Of a stretch of 64,000 nt of DNA, positions 35,151 through 44,873 are shown piece after piece. The translations under genes and the position numbers were made by a program. The stretch covers positions 4,712,001 to 4,776,000 of the forward strand of contig NZ_CP109427.1 in NCBI RefSeq assembly GCF_036250695.1, read 5' to 3'. The DNA is from Streptomyces sp. NBC_01497. Lineage in GTDB: Bacteria; Actinomycetota; Actinomycetes; Streptomycetales; Streptomycetaceae. Within the stretch, counting starts at the first letter, position 1. Each line of letters opens with the position of its first letter. The notes below the pieces were generated by a model, which saw only the letters and a list, made by a program, of their open reading frames with translations, ran no database searches and was not told the origin of the DNA.

Positions 35151-36194
35151 ATGACGGCAGAAACGGAATCCACCGTGTCGCAGGATGTCGACGGCGACGA
35201 GGTCGCCATGAGGCGAGGGTGGGGCCGTACGGCCTTAAGAGTGCTGATCCTGGTGGTCGCCTTCGCGGCGCTGGTGGCCTTCTCGGTGCTGCTCGCCGAG
35301 CTGACCCTGACGCCGTCGCCCGCGTCCCGGGGGATCGCCGGATCCAATCTCCAGCCGGGCCATTCGCTGCGGCAGTACGCCGACGACTACACGTTCCTCG
35401 GGGCGTGCAAGCAGGTCGGCGGCAACCTGCTGATCGGGGCGCCGTTCGGGATCATCCTGCCGGTGCTCGTACCGCGCAGGCTGCGCATGGTGCGCGTGGT
35501 GCTGCTGACGATGCTCGTGATGGTCCTGGTGGAGCTGGCGCAGGGCGCACTGGTCGAGGGGCGCGCCTTCGACGTGGACGATGTGATCCTGAACACGTCG
35601 GGCGCGATCATCGCGTACGCGCTGATCGGCCGGATCATCGGCCACAAGTACCACGCCCTGGCCGAGCCGCGGCCGGTACGGGTGCGGCGCGGGCGGACGT
35701 CCCGTCGGACGCCGGAAGCGGAGCCCGCGTCGAAGAGGTCGCTGCCGTGGCGGAAGCCGGACCCGGAGAGCAAGCCCGCCCTGGCGGCGGCGCCCGCCCG
35801 GGGCAGGAGGACGGGCCCGGGGAGGACAGCGCCCGCGGCCACCGAGGAATCGGGCTCCACGTGGGGCGTGGTGAAGCGGCGGCTGTCGACGCGGGGTGCG
35901 AGGGACGCGGCTCCGCCGGCGGCGAAGCCGAGGGCGCGGAAACCGGCGGCGGCCTCGTCGGGTACCGCGAAGGCGCGGACGACGAAGACGGTCCCGGACA
36001 AGGCGCGCACGGCCAAGGCGGGTACCGGGAAGCCGGCAGCGGCGAAGCCGAGGACGCCGAGGCGGAAGTCCGAGCCGGGGCCCGAGGCGGGGACGAAGCC
36101 GAAGCCCGGGGCGAAGTCGGAGCTGAAGCCGGCAGCCACCGGCACCGGCACCCAGCGCACGGGCGGGCTGGCCGGGCTGCTCCGACGGCGTTGA
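35151..36194 (+). CDS. VanZ-family membrane protein with long basic tail
   Basis: The 347-residue protein has a VanZ domain: four membrane helices between about residues 25 and 165, with NLQPGHSLRQY, NLLIGAPFGIILPVLVPR and a charged VELAQGALVEGRAFDVDDVILNTSGAIIAY. VanZ proteins are linked to teicoplanin tolerance and cell-wall biology, but their chemistry is unclear. The last ~170 residues are a disordered Lys/Arg/Ala/Pro tail (repeats like KPRTPRRK, KARTTKT) that could bind nucleic acid, wall polymers or acidic lipids. Start at ATG 35151 is the best of several; GTG 35175 and ATG 35208 are alternatives. It is divergent from the XPB gene. Confidence 0.82.
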   Translation: MTAETESTVSQDVDGDEVAMRRGWGRTALRVLILVVAFAALVAFSVLLAELTLTPSPASRGIAGSNLQPGHSLRQYADDYTFLGACKQVGGNLLIGAPFGIILPVLVPRRLRMVRVVLLTMLVMVLVELAQGALVEGRAFDVDDVILNTSGAIIAYALIGRIIGHKYHALAEPRPVRVRRGRTSRRTPEAEPASKRSLPWRKPDPESKPALAAAPARGRRTGPGRTAPAATEESGSTWGVVKRRLSTRGARDAAPPAAKPRARKPAAASSGTAKARTTKTVPDKARTAKAGTGKPAAAKPRTPRRKSEPGPEAGTKPKPGAKSELKPAATGTGTQRTGGLAGLLRRR

Positions 36195-36330
36195 CCCCGC
36201 GTGGGGCGCCAGTGGGGCGCCCAGGGGGATCGGCCGGGCCGGTCGCGGGACGCGGCGGTCAGCGGGCCGCCGGGATCGCGGGCCGGGCCGGTCTTCGTCC
36301 CGTACGGCCGCGGGCGGGTGGCCGCGAGGG

Positions 36331-39072
36331 TCAGGCGGGGTCGTCGGCGAGTTCGGCGACCCCGGTGATCCGGTGCAGCGGATAGGTACGGACCTCGTCG
36401 GCCGTGTGGTCGTACGCGGTGACGAAGCCGCCCTCCACCCGGACCGGCGCGATCACCCGCTGGCTGGCCGCGCCCTCGGCGTTGACGTACCCGATCCACA
36501 GGGCGGACGCGGTCAGGACCGCCGCCTGGACGGTCGCCAGGGTCTCGGCGGCCGTCGTGCGCGGCGGCTCGCCGGCTGTCGCGGCGGGATCGGGGCCCGG
36601 GGCCTGTCCCAGCGGTTTGCGTTCGACGGTGGCGGCCAGGTCACCGGCGCGGATGGCGCGCACGGCCGCCGCGAGCAGCGGCGGTTCGGGGAGCGGCGGC
36701 CCGTCCGGTACGGGCGCGGGCGCGGTGCGCGCGGGCGTGCGGTGGGCGTGTGCGCGGGTGACGAGGACATCGCCCTCCGCCGACTCGGCGGCCGGGGCGA
36801 ACCCCATGGCGCGCAGCCCGTCGAGCAGTGTCGCCGGATCGGCCTGGGCGGCGAGGACGGTCGGCGCGAGGCGCCGCAGCCGCAGGTTCGCCGAGCGCTT
36901 GTCGGCGAGGATCTCGCCGAGCACCGCGCCGTCGTCGGACCGTACGTACGCGGACGCCACGCCCACCCGCAGGTGGCCGTGCTTGCGCGCCACGTCGTCG
37001 ATCAGGTAGCTCAGCGGCTGCGGCACGGGCGTACGGCTGTGGTTGTTGAGGAAGGCGTGCAGATCGGACGCCGACTGCCCGGCGTCCAGCGCGCGCCGTA
37101 CGGAACCGGGCGTGAAGCGGTAGACCGTGGCGCCGCCCCTCGACTCGATCTCGGCGGCCACGGACAGCAGGTCGGCGAGCGGGCGCAGCAGCGGTCCCGG
37201 CGCGACGGCGGTCAGGTCGGCCTGGAGCAGGACGTGGTCGAGCGGTTCTGGCAGCAGCGGGGCGAGGGCGCGGGCGGCGCGTGCGGCCCGCGCGCCGGGC
37301 GCGTCGGCACCGGTGTCCGCCGCGGCGACCGTCTCCCTCGCCTGCGCCGCCGCACCACCTGCCGCGTGGGCCGGCGCCGCCGCACCCTCCGTGTCCCGCC
37401 CCTGCGTCGCCTCCGCGCCGGTCTCCCGGGACACCGCCGCCTCGTGCGGCGCGTCCGGCTCCCGGGCCGCCTCGGGCAGCAACGCCCTCCCCATCGCGGA
37501 CAGGGCGCCCCGGCCCGTGATGCCGAGCAGTTCCGACTCGTCCAGCGTCCAGTTCGCGAGCCGGCTGCGCAGATCCTCCGTACGGCCCGTCACCCCGGCG
37601 CCCCGCAGCGGGCGTTCCCAGTTCAGCCGGTCCAGCAGCGACGCGCGCGTCGGTGACGTGCCCTCGGGCGGCAGCGCGAGCAGCGCGAGCACCCGGCCGC
37701 GCACTTCGGGAGCGGCGCCCCGGTCCAGGTCGGGGCCGAGCGCGGACAGTGTGCGGCCCCTGCTGTCCTGACTGCCCACCAGGCCCGGCGTCCGGGTCGC
37801 GGCCAGCCACGCGGTCGCGAGCACCGCCCAGCGCTCGGGGGCGGTCAGCTCCTGCCAGTCGTCGTACGCGGGGGTCGGCGCGTACCGCTCGTCGGCCTCG
37901 CCGTCGGCGGCGATCAGCCCGGCGGCGTAAGCGAGTTCGACCCAGAACGCGGCGAGCGGCTCGGTCGTGTCGAGCGCGGCGGCCGTGCGCTTGAGGTCCC
38001 GTACGGACAGTCCGCCCGCGCGCAGGACGCCGGGGCCGCCCTCGTTCCAGTCCTTGCCGAGTTCCTCGACGATGTCGAGCGCGGTGAACGCCTGCGCGGC
38101 GGCCGCGCTGTCCACGACGGGCGGGGCGTAGACGCCGCGCGGTTCCAGCACGGGCGGCAGCGGTTCCGGCTGCCGGTGCGCCCGTCCGCCGCGCAGATGC
38201 AGGGCGACCTCGCGCGGCAGGACGACGGTGCGGGGCGACGCGGGCAGCAGCAGACCCCGGTGGCGGAGCCACTGCACGGGCGGCGTCGAACTCGCGGTGA
38301 CCTCCCCGTAGGGCGGCCCCCACACGAGCCGGTCCAGTACGGCCAGCGCCTCGCCGGGGGCGGTGTCGAGAAGCTCGGCCATCCGGCGCCGGTCCGTGAA
38401 CAGGGCGGTCAGGGAGGCGACCGCGGACACCCCGTCGTGGGTGCTCGGCAGCCCCACGGCGGTCAGGATCTCCTGGACACGGCCGGGGGACATGCCGTTG
38501 GTGGCCTCGGCGACGGTCGGGCCGAGACCGGTGGGGGAGGGCTGCGAGGCGGACGGGGCGAGGAGTTCGCGGGCCGTACGGACGAGCCGCAGACGGTCCT
38601 CGTCGCCCCAGACGAGGGCCTGGTCGCGCAGCGTGTCGAGGGCGACCGGCAGCGCCGCCTCGACGGCCGGGTCGCGGTCGTCGCCCGCGAGGAGGGCGCG
38701 CAGCGTCGCCAGCGGGGAGGGCTCGGGCGCCACGGCGAGGGCCTGGGCGGTCTGGAGGGTGAACCGGTCGAGCCGTTCCAGCGCGCGGACCACGGAGGCA
38801 CGGGTGCCGGCGCGCCCGGCGAGCTGGGAGAGGTCGCTGGGGACGGGCGAGAGCAGGTCGGGGCGGGCCTGCAGCAGCGCGATCAGCGAGGCGTCGCCCC
38901 GCGAGCGCAGCGATTCGGCGAGCGTACGGGGCGGTCCGGCGGCACCGCTGCCACGCGCGGCCCGGGCGCCCGCGGGGCCGGAGGAACCGCCGGCGTCCGT
39001 GCCGCCGCCGGGCGCGCGGCCGCCCGCCTCGCGGCCTGCCCCGTGCCCTGCTCCGCCGGGTCCTTCCGACAC
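36331..39072 (-). CDS. Helicase-associated protein with XPB/Ssl2 N-terminal-like and WYL-like regions
   Basis: The 913-residue protein lacks Walker motifs. Its first half (RTLAESLRSRGDASLIALLQARPDLLSPVPSDLSQLAGRAGTRASVVRALERLD) is a chain of helical, winged-helix-like units found in actinobacterial 'helicase C-terminal domain' proteins. Around 630-720 comes a segment like the XPB/Ssl2 N-terminal domain (DHVLLQADLTAVAPGPL, LSYLIDDVARKHGHLRVG). The end (LWIGYVNAEGAASQRVIAPVRVEGGFVTAYDHTADEVRTYPLHRITGV) is a WYL-type beta domain. A role as DNA-binding partner or regulator of XPB is likely. The GTG start at 39072 has GAGGAGGCGCAC directly ahead. Confidence 0.82.
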   Translation of the reverse strand: MSEGPGGAGHGAGREAGGRAPGGGTDAGGSSGPAGARAARGSGAAGPPRTLAESLRSRGDASLIALLQARPDLLSPVPSDLSQLAGRAGTRASVVRALERLDRFTLQTAQALAVAPEPSPLATLRALLAGDDRDPAVEAALPVALDTLRDQALVWGDEDRLRLVRTARELLAPSASQPSPTGLGPTVAEATNGMSPGRVQEILTAVGLPSTHDGVSAVASLTALFTDRRRMAELLDTAPGEALAVLDRLVWGPPYGEVTASSTPPVQWLRHRGLLLPASPRTVVLPREVALHLRGGRAHRQPEPLPPVLEPRGVYAPPVVDSAAAAQAFTALDIVEELGKDWNEGGPGVLRAGGLSVRDLKRTAAALDTTEPLAAFWVELAYAAGLIAADGEADERYAPTPAYDDWQELTAPERWAVLATAWLAATRTPGLVGSQDSRGRTLSALGPDLDRGAAPEVRGRVLALLALPPEGTSPTRASLLDRLNWERPLRGAGVTGRTEDLRSRLANWTLDESELLGITGRGALSAMGRALLPEAAREPDAPHEAAVSRETGAEATQGRDTEGAAAPAHAAGGAAAQARETVAAADTGADAPGARAARAARALAPLLPEPLDHVLLQADLTAVAPGPLLRPLADLLSVAAEIESRGGATVYRFTPGSVRRALDAGQSASDLHAFLNNHSRTPVPQPLSYLIDDVARKHGHLRVGVASAYVRSDDGAVLGEILADKRSANLRLRRLAPTVLAAQADPATLLDGLRAMGFAPAAESAEGDVLVTRAHAHRTPARTAPAPVPDGPPLPEPPLLAAAVRAIRAGDLAATVERKPLGQAPGPDPAATAGEPPRTTAAETLATVQAAVLTASALWIGYVNAEGAASQRVIAPVRVEGGFVTAYDHTADEVRTYPLHRITGVAELADDPA

Positions 39073-39450
39073 GTGCGCCTCCTCGGTACGGCCCGTTGTC
39101 CCATCCGACCCAAGGTAGCCCTTGACGGCGCGGGCGCGGGCCCGCCGTACGGGTCCGCCCTGGTCCGTCGGGGGTGAGCCGGCCCCCGGGCCCGGCCGGC
39201 GGTGCGGCGGAGGCGGTGGTGCGCGGGAGGCGGCGGAGCGGTCGTCCGTCGCTCCGGGCGGAGGGTGCGGCGGAGGCGGCGGTGCGGGCCCGCGCTCCGC
39301 CGGGCGGAGGTGCGGCGCGGGCGGCGGTCCGACGGCCTGCCCCGGTCGGGGACGGCCCTCGGCCGGGGCAAAGACAAGGGTCCGCGGGACGGACAGCCCG
39401 ACGCGAGCCGGAGAGCACTGGACGTGCGCTGAGGACTCCGACACCATCAC
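39073..39450. other. Divergent intergenic region with GC-rich repeats
   Basis: About 380 bases without a supported gene. A 23-base G-rich segment occurs at 39201-39223 and again, with one mismatch, at 39264-39286, and a third degraded copy follows. Both flanking promoters must lie here. Confidence 0.4.
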
Positions 39451-40422
39451 GTGGTGGGGATCGAGAGCGACCAGCTGGTCTTTGACTACCTCAGCCGCGT
39501 CGGTGACGTGGCTCATCAGCGACAGATGACCTCCGGCGACCGGATGAGACTCGTGTCGTCGCTGCGCAGCGAGATCGACCGCAGGCGCGGTGACCCGGGC
39601 GGGGACACGACCGCGGTGGTCAAACGGATCCTGGGACAGCTGGGGACACCGGAGACGGTCGTCGGTTCCGCGTCAACCGGGGCGGGCGGCCCGTCCGCAC
39701 CGGTGGGCTCCGGGGGCTCGGGGTACGTGCCCCCGCAGCCCACGTCGGCGCGGCCCGCGCCGACGGGACCGCACCTGGCGGGTATGGACGAGCGGGGCGC
39801 GGGCCCGGACACGGCGAACGGCGGCACCACCGACTGGTGGCGGGTGCAGCCGGGGCCCGCGCAGGACGCGATGGGACCGGGACAGATGCGTGTCGGCGGG
39901 TTCGTGGGCGGCGTCGAGATCCCGGAGATACTGCGTCCTCCGGGACGTGACGGGGCGTCGGCGGTGCCGCTGACGAAGGCCGTGCCGGGCGTCGCCGGTG
40001 GCGGGACGATCGAGGAAGTCGTCGTCGAGGACGAGCCGGCCCGCGGGTGGTGGCGGCGCGGTGGGGTGCGGGGCTCCGGCACGTTCGGCCTGACCAGCCC
40101 GTTCCTGCTGCTGACCGCGGTGCTGCTGGTGGTCGGCGCGGTCCTGGGGAACATCTGGGCGCTGCTCGCGGGCTGGGTGTTCGCCTACTTCTCGCGGACG
40201 CTGACGAGGAGCGAGGCGAAAGTCGCGGTCTTCTGGCTGCCGGGCGTGTCGGTGGCGGGCGGCATCGTCTGGCTGTGGGGCCGCTTCAACGACCGCTGGG
40301 GCACGCCCATCCCGGACGGCACGATGGGGCACGCGCTGTCGGACACCTGGCCGGTGGTGGTGCGGGTCGCCGCGGTGGTGTCGGCGCTGTTCCTGGTGTG
40401 GCGGTCACGGCGCGTGCGCTGA
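39451..40422 (+). CDS. Membrane protein with DUF1700-like N-terminus
   Basis: The 323-residue protein starts with a conserved cytoplasmic segment (DQLVFDYLSRVGDVAHQRQMTSGDRMRLVSSLRSEIDRRR) like those in actinobacterial membrane sensors. A ~130-residue Gly/Pro-rich linker follows, then about four membrane helices from residue 210 onward (SPFLLLTAVLLVVGAVLGNIWALLAGWVFAYF and later). The start could be GTG 39451 or GTG 39454; GAGGA lies about 15 bases ahead. Function unknown. It is divergent from the helicase-associated gene. Confidence 0.75.
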   Translation: MVGIESDQLVFDYLSRVGDVAHQRQMTSGDRMRLVSSLRSEIDRRRGDPGGDTTAVVKRILGQLGTPETVVGSASTGAGGPSAPVGSGGSGYVPPQPTSARPAPTGPHLAGMDERGAGPDTANGGTTDWWRVQPGPAQDAMGPGQMRVGGFVGGVEIPEILRPPGRDGASAVPLTKAVPGVAGGGTIEEVVVEDEPARGWWRRGGVRGSGTFGLTSPFLLLTAVLLVVGAVLGNIWALLAGWVFAYFSRTLTRSEAKVAVFWLPGVSVAGGIVWLWGRFNDRWGTPIPDGTMGHALSDTWPVVVRVAAVVSALFLVWRSRRVR

Positions 40423-40573
40423 GCCGGGCGGTGGCCCGGTGGTCGGGGCGGGGCCGGGGGTCACGGCGGGTTCGCCCGGCCCACGGGGGCCGGCGGCCGG
40501 CCGGTGGCACTTGAGGCCCGTACTCCCCGGTGCACCGCCGGATGCCCCGGGGCCCCGGACGGGTCGCCGGATC

Positions 40574-41644
40574 TCAGCGCGTCGCCGTCCCGGAGCCGGT
40601 CCCGGTGCCTGAGCCGGTCCCTGAGCCGGTCCCTGAGCCGGTCCCGGCCGTCGGCCCGGCGGGGCCCGGCAGCCTCGCGCCGGCCGGTGGGGCGTAGGGG
40701 GTGCCGGGGATGACCAGGGGGCTGCCGGTGACCGGATCGGGGATGACGACCGCGGTCAGGCCGAACACCTCGCGGACGAGGTCCGCGGTCACCACGTCCG
40801 CCGGCCTGCCCTCGGCGACGATGCTGCCTTCCTTCATCGCCACCAGGTGGTCCGCGTAGCGCGCCGCCTGGTTGAGGTCGTGCAGGACGATCACCACGGT
40901 CCTGCCGCGCTCGTGGTTGAGACGCCGGACCAGGTCCAGCACCTCCACCTGGTGCGCGATGTCGAGGAAGGTGGTCGGTTCGTCGAGCAGCAGCAGGTCC
41001 GTATCCTGGGCCAGCGCCATCGCGATCCACACGCGCTGGCGCTGGCCGCCGGAGAGTTCGTCGACCGCACGGTCCGCGAGATCGGTGACGTTGGTGCGTT
41101 CCATCGCGGCCGTGACGGCACGCTCGTCGTCCTCGGACCACTGCTGCCACCAGCGCTGGTGGGGCTGCCGGCCGCGGGAGACCAGGTCGGCGACCGTGAT
41201 GGCCTCGGGCGCCGTCGGCGACTGCGGCAGCAGACCGATCGACTGGGCGATGCGCCGGGTCGGGACGGATGCCAGTTCCTCGCCGTCCAGCAGTACCGTG
41301 CCGGCCCGGGGCTTGAGCAGCCGCCCGAGCGCCCGCAGGGTGGTGGACTTGCCGCACGCGTTGGGGCCGACGATCACCGTGACCCGGCCGTCGGGGATCG
41401 ACAGGTGCAGATCGCGTACGACCGTCCGGTCGTCGTAGGCGAGGGTCAGCTCCCTCGCCGCGAGCCGGGACGCGGCCTCGGCGGGACGGGCGGCCGTCCC
41501 CAGGGGGCCGGACGCGGCCTGAGTGGTGCCGGACGCCGCCGAAGCGGCCTCCGTGGGCCGGGACGCGGCCTCCTGGGACACGACGGCACCGTCCGTGCCG
41601 TCGGTCTGATCCGTACCGGCCGTGCCGGTCCCGTGGTCCTTCAT
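40574..41644 (-). CDS. Iron-siderophore ABC transporter, ATP-binding protein
   Basis: The 356-residue ATPase energises uptake through the two FecCD permeases encoded upstream. Walker A is [12 protein letters not shown], signature [16 protein letters not shown], Walker [14 protein letters not shown], and the H-loop [16 protein letters not shown]. This is the FecE/FepC type. Low-complexity tails lie on both ends: ~60 Ala/Ser/Thr-rich residues in front and a Gly-Thr-Gly-Ser repeat at the end encoded by 12-bp units. The ATG overlaps the permease stop by one base (TGATG). It is the third gene of a tight operon behind an iron box. Confidence 0.93.
   Translation of the reverse strand: MKDHGTGTAGTDQTDGTDGAVVSQEAASRPTEAASAASGTTQAASGPLGTAARPAEAASRLAARELTLAYDDRTVVRDLHLSIPDGRVTVIVGPNACGKSTTLRALGRLLKPRAGTVLLDGEELASVPTRRIAQSIGLLPQSPTAPEAITVADLVSRGRQPHQRWWQQWSEDDERAVTAAMERTNVTDLADRAVDELSGGQRQRVWIAMALAQDTDLLLLDEPTTFLDIAHQVEVLDLVRRLNHERGRTVVIVLHDLNQAARYADHLVAMKEGSIVAEGRPADVVTADLVREVFGLTAVVIPDPVTGSPLVIPGTPYAPPAGARLPGPAGPTAGTGSGTGSGTGSGTGTGSGTATR
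40609..40644. repeat. Tandem repeat, 3 x 12 bp
   Basis: Three copies of CTGAGCCGGTCC encode the Gly-Thr-Gly-Ser tail of the ABC ATPase. Confidence 0.88.
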
Positions 41645-42759
41645 CACTTGCCTCCCGTCGCCCGCGCGCCCGTGCCCGCGCCGCTCCGCCGTATCAGCAG
41701 CCAGATCAGGTACGGCGCGCCGACGGCCGCCGTCAGTACGCCCACCGGCAGTTCCGTCGGCAAGAACAGCGTCTTCGCCAGCAGGTCGCCGAGCACCACG
41801 ACGACGGCGCCGGTCAGCGCCGACGTCAGCAGCGGGATCTGGGCCGTGCCGGTGATCCGCCGCGCGATCTGCGGCGCCATCAGTGCCACGAAGTCCACGG
41901 GGCCCGCGGCCCCCGTCGCCACCGACGCGAGGACCACGCCGATCACGACCAGGCCGAGCCGTACGCGGTTCAGCCGTACGCCGAGCGCCGTGGCCGTGTC
42001 GTCGTCCATCGCGACGGTGCGCTGCGCGTACGCCGCCCACAGGACGGCGGGTGTCAGCACGATCAGCGCGATCAGCATCGGCGTGGCCTCGTCGTACCCG
42101 CGCCCGTTCAGCGAGCCGGTCATCCACACCTGGGCCTGCTGGGCGACCAGGACGTCGCCCTTCGTCATGAACAGGGTGATGACGGACTTCAGCGCGATCG
42201 AGAACCCGATGCCGATCAGCACGAACCGGGTCGCGTGCAGCCCCCCGCGCCACGCGAAGAGGTAGACGAGGGCCGCCGCCGCGAGTCCGCCGAGGATCGA
42301 GAGGTACGGCAGCAGGGTGTACGAGGTGACGCCGAAGGTCAGCGCGCCCACCGTCACGACGCCCGCGCCCTGGCTGATGCCGATGATGTCGGGGCTGGCG
42401 AGCGGGTTGCGGGCGACGGTCTGGATCAGCGCGCCGGAGACGCCGAACGCCAGGCCCACCAGCAGCCCCAGCACCAGCCGCGGCTCCCGCAGTGTGCCCA
42501 CGATCAGCTGGTCGGAGGACTGCCCGCCGCCGAGGACGACCGCGACCACGCGGTCCGGCGAGATGAAGCTGTCGCCGACGCACAGGTACGCCACGCAGAT
42601 CAGCGCCAGCAGGACCAGCAGGGCGGCCACCGCGAGTGCCGCACGCCGGTGCAGCAGGAACGAGCCCCGGCCCCGGCGGATCACCCCGTAGCCGGCCGGG
42701 CGCGCGCCCGGTGGACGTCCCGCCCGGGTCCCGGGTGTGCGGTTCGTGGTGGCGCTCAT
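41644..42759 (-). CDS. Iron-siderophore ABC transporter permease (FecCD), second subunit
   Basis: The 371-residue FecCD/BtuC-type permease has about ten helices and family motifs such as [43 protein letters not shown] and [19 protein letters not shown]. Its ATG overlaps the upstream permease stop by four bases (ATGA), and its stop overlaps the ATPase start, so the three genes are translationally coupled. It would pair with the other permease as a heterodimer. Basic residues dominate the ~35-residue cytoplasmic N-terminus. Confidence 0.94.
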   Translation of the reverse strand: MSATTNRTPGTRAGRPPGARPAGYGVIRRGRGSFLLHRRAALAVAALLVLLALICVAYLCVGDSFISPDRVVAVVLGGGQSSDQLIVGTLREPRLVLGLLVGLAFGVSGALIQTVARNPLASPDIIGISQGAGVVTVGALTFGVTSYTLLPYLSILGGLAAAALVYLFAWRGGLHATRFVLIGIGFSIALKSVITLFMTKGDVLVAQQAQVWMTGSLNGRGYDEATPMLIALIVLTPAVLWAAYAQRTVAMDDDTATALGVRLNRVRLGLVVIGVVLASVATGAAGPVDFVALMAPQIARRITGTAQIPLLTSALTGAVVVVLGDLLAKTLFLPTELPVGVLTAAVGAPYLIWLLIRRSGAGTGARATGGK

Positions 42760-43904
42760 GCCGGCACCGCCTTCCTGCGCACCAGCGCCACCAGGAACGG
42801 CACACCGATCAGCGCCGTCATCACGCCCGCCGGCACTTCGCTCGGCGGGAAGACGATCCGTCCGATCACGTCCGACACCAGCAGCATCACGGGTCCGATC
42901 AGCGCGGCCATGGGCAGCACCCACCGGTGGTCCGTGCCGACGAGGGCCCGTGCGATGTGCGGTACGGCGAGTCCGACGAACGCGATCGGTCCGGCCGCGG
43001 CGACCCCGCCGCCGACGAGCAGCGTCGCGCCGACGCCGCCGACGATCCGGACGACGGCCACGTTCTGGCCGAGCCCGACCGCCACGTCGTCGCCGAGCGC
43101 CAGTGCGTCGAGGCCGCGTGCCACGTACACCACCAGCACCGCGCCCACCAGCAGGAACGGCCACACCTCGCCGGCCACCGAGCCCTGGCGGCCGGTCAGC
43201 GAGCCCACCTGCCAGAAGCGGAACTCCTCCAGCGTGGCCGCGTTCGTCGTGAGGATGCCCTGGGTGACGGCGACCAGCAGCGCGTTGATCGCCGCCCCGC
43301 CGAGCGCGAGCTTGACCGGGGTCGCGCCGCCGCGTCCCCGTGACGCGATCGCGTAGGCGGCGACGGACGCGGCGCCCGCGCCCGCGAAGGCGAACCACAC
43401 GTACCCGTCGAGGGTGTGCACCCCGGCGAAGGTGATCGCGAGCACCACGCCGACCGACGAGCCCTGGCTGATGCCGAGGATGCCCGGGTCCGCGATCGGG
43501 TTGCGCGTGATGCCCTGGAGGGTCGTACCGGCGAGGGCCAGCGCCGCGCCGACCATGAGGCCGATGAGCGTGCGCGGTACGCGCAACTGCCGTACGACCT
43601 CGGCGTCGTCGCTGTGCCCACCGTGCAGCAGCGCGTCGACGGCGGTCATGGGCGGCACGGCGCGCGCGCCGACGGCCAGGCTGAGGACGACCGCGACCGC
43701 GAGGGCCGCCACGGCGGCCACCGTCCAGGCCACCCGCCGGGTCAGCAGCGTCCGCTTGCCGCCACCGGTGGACGGGGACGGCGCCGACGGCGCGGGACCC
43801 GCGAGGGTGTCCGTGGCCCGGGAGCCGGCCCGGGGCGGGGGCGTGGACGTGCCGGGAGCCTCGTTCTCCGACCCGCCGGGGGTCGGTGGGGCAGCGGCAG
43901 ACAT
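42756..43904 (-). CDS. Iron-siderophore ABC transporter permease (FecCD), first subunit
   Basis: The 382-residue permease is the first gene of the operon. Family motifs are [43 protein letters not shown] and [28 protein letters not shown] ~55-residue Pro/Ser-rich cytoplasmic segment precedes the first helix. I chose ATG 43904; a TTG at 43913 would add three residues and neither has a strong ribosome site. An iron box lies about 100 bases upstream, so the operon should be on when iron is scarce. No substrate-binding lipoprotein gene is present in the cluster. Confidence 0.93.
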   Translation of the reverse strand: MSAAAPPTPGGSENEAPGTSTPPPRAGSRATDTLAGPAPSAPSPSTGGGKRTLLTRRVAWTVAAVAALAVAVVLSLAVGARAVPPMTAVDALLHGGHSDDAEVVRQLRVPRTLIGLMVGAALALAGTTLQGITRNPIADPGILGISQGSSVGVVLAITFAGVHTLDGYVWFAFAGAGAASVAAYAIASRGRGGATPVKLALGGAAINALLVAVTQGILTTNAATLEEFRFWQVGSLTGRQGSVAGEVWPFLLVGAVLVVYVARGLDALALGDDVAVGLGQNVAVVRIVGGVGATLLVGGGVAAAGPIAFVGLAVPHIARALVGTDHRWVLPMAALIGPVMLLVSDVIGRIVFPPSEVPAGVMTALIGVPFLVALVRRKAVPA

Positions 43905-44000
43905 CGGAACCAATCGGGAGCGGGCCGGAGCCGGCGAAGCGTCAGAGGGGGGAGCGGAGCGGCACAGCGGGGACGAGCGGCGTCACCAGAACCGGAAGGG

Positions 44001-44019
44001 GCTGGTTAGGCGTGCCTAA
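44001..44019. promoter_or_regulatory. Iron box (DmdR1/IdeR operator)
   Basis: The 19-mer GCTGGTTAGGCGTGCCTAA matches the recalled consensus TTAGGTTAGGCTAACCTAA at 13 positions and contains the palindrome TTAGGC-GT-GCCTAA. It lies between the siderophore permease operon and the divergent HAD gene, 97 bases ahead of the first permease. Confidence 0.82.
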
Positions 44020-44075
44020 GTCTAGCCAGCCGGCTCAAGGGCCCCGCGGCGGCCCGCCCCTGCACAATGGGGGCC

Positions 44076-44873
44076 ATGTCCTCCCGTATCCCGGCCCCGT
44101 CACAGGCCGCCCCGCTGACCGTCGGGTTCGATCTCGACATGACCCTGATCGACTCACGGCCCGGAATCCACGCCACCTACCTGGCGCTTTCCGCCGAGAC
44201 CGGGGTGTACGTCGATGCCGACCTCGCCGTCTCCCGGCTCGGGCCGCCGCTCGATCAGGAGCTGGCCGTGTGGTTCCCCGCCGAACAGATCGCGTCGGTC
44301 GGTGACCGCTACCGGGAGATGTATCCCACATTCGCGATCCGGCCGACGCCCGCGACGGCGGGCGCCCGGGAGGCCGTCGCGGCGGTCCAGGCGCTGGGCG
44401 GCCGGGCGCTCGTGGTGACCGCGAAGCACCAGCCGAACGCGGAACTCCACCTCGCCCACCTGGACATCAGGCCGGACGCCGTCGTCGGGGGGCTGTGGGC
44501 CGAGGCCAAGGCGGAGGCGCTGCGCGCGTACGGCGCCCGGGTGTACGTCGGCGACCACACCGGGGACGTACGCGGTGCCCGGGCGGCCGGTTGCCTGTCG
44601 GTGGCCGTGCCGACCGGTCCCTGCGGCGAGGAGGAACTGCGCGAGGCGGGCGCGGACGTCATCCTGAGGGACCTGACCGCGTTCCCCGCCTGGCTCGACG
44701 CCTACGCGCGCGGCGCGCTGCCCGGTGCGACGGGAGCACCGGCCGCGGACTCGCCGTCCTCCGTCCCGTCCGGCGAAGCGGCGTCGGCGGCGGGCTCATC
44801 CGCGGGCTCGCCGGTCGCGGACGGGGCATCCGACGCGTCGCGCGCGGTCGCGGACGAGAACGATGTCGCCTGA
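44076..44873 (+). CDS. HAD-family hydrolase (phosphoglycolate phosphatase-like)
   Basis: The 265-residue protein has the HAD nucleophile motif VGFDLDMTLIDSRPGI (Asp-Leu-Asp), a lysine motif in ALVVTAKHQPN, and the metal-binding RVYVGDHTGDVRGARAAG. It resembles phosphoglycolate phosphatases and other small-phosphoester hydrolases. The last ~50 residues are an Ala/Ser/Gly-rich tail. That tail is encoded opposite the end of the gene on the other strand, with an overlap of 172 bases. Start ATG 44076 has a GGGGG immediately before; ATG 44067 is also in frame. Confidence 0.85.
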   Translation: MSSRIPAPSQAAPLTVGFDLDMTLIDSRPGIHATYLALSAETGVYVDADLAVSRLGPPLDQELAVWFPAEQIASVGDRYREMYPTFAIRPTPATAGAREAVAAVQALGGRALVVTAKHQPNAELHLAHLDIRPDAVVGGLWAEAKAEALRAYGARVYVGDHTGDVRGARAAGCLSVAVPTGPCGEEELREAGADVILRDLTAFPAWLDAYARGALPGATGAPAADSPSSVPSGEAASAAGSSAGSPVADGASDASRAVADENDVA

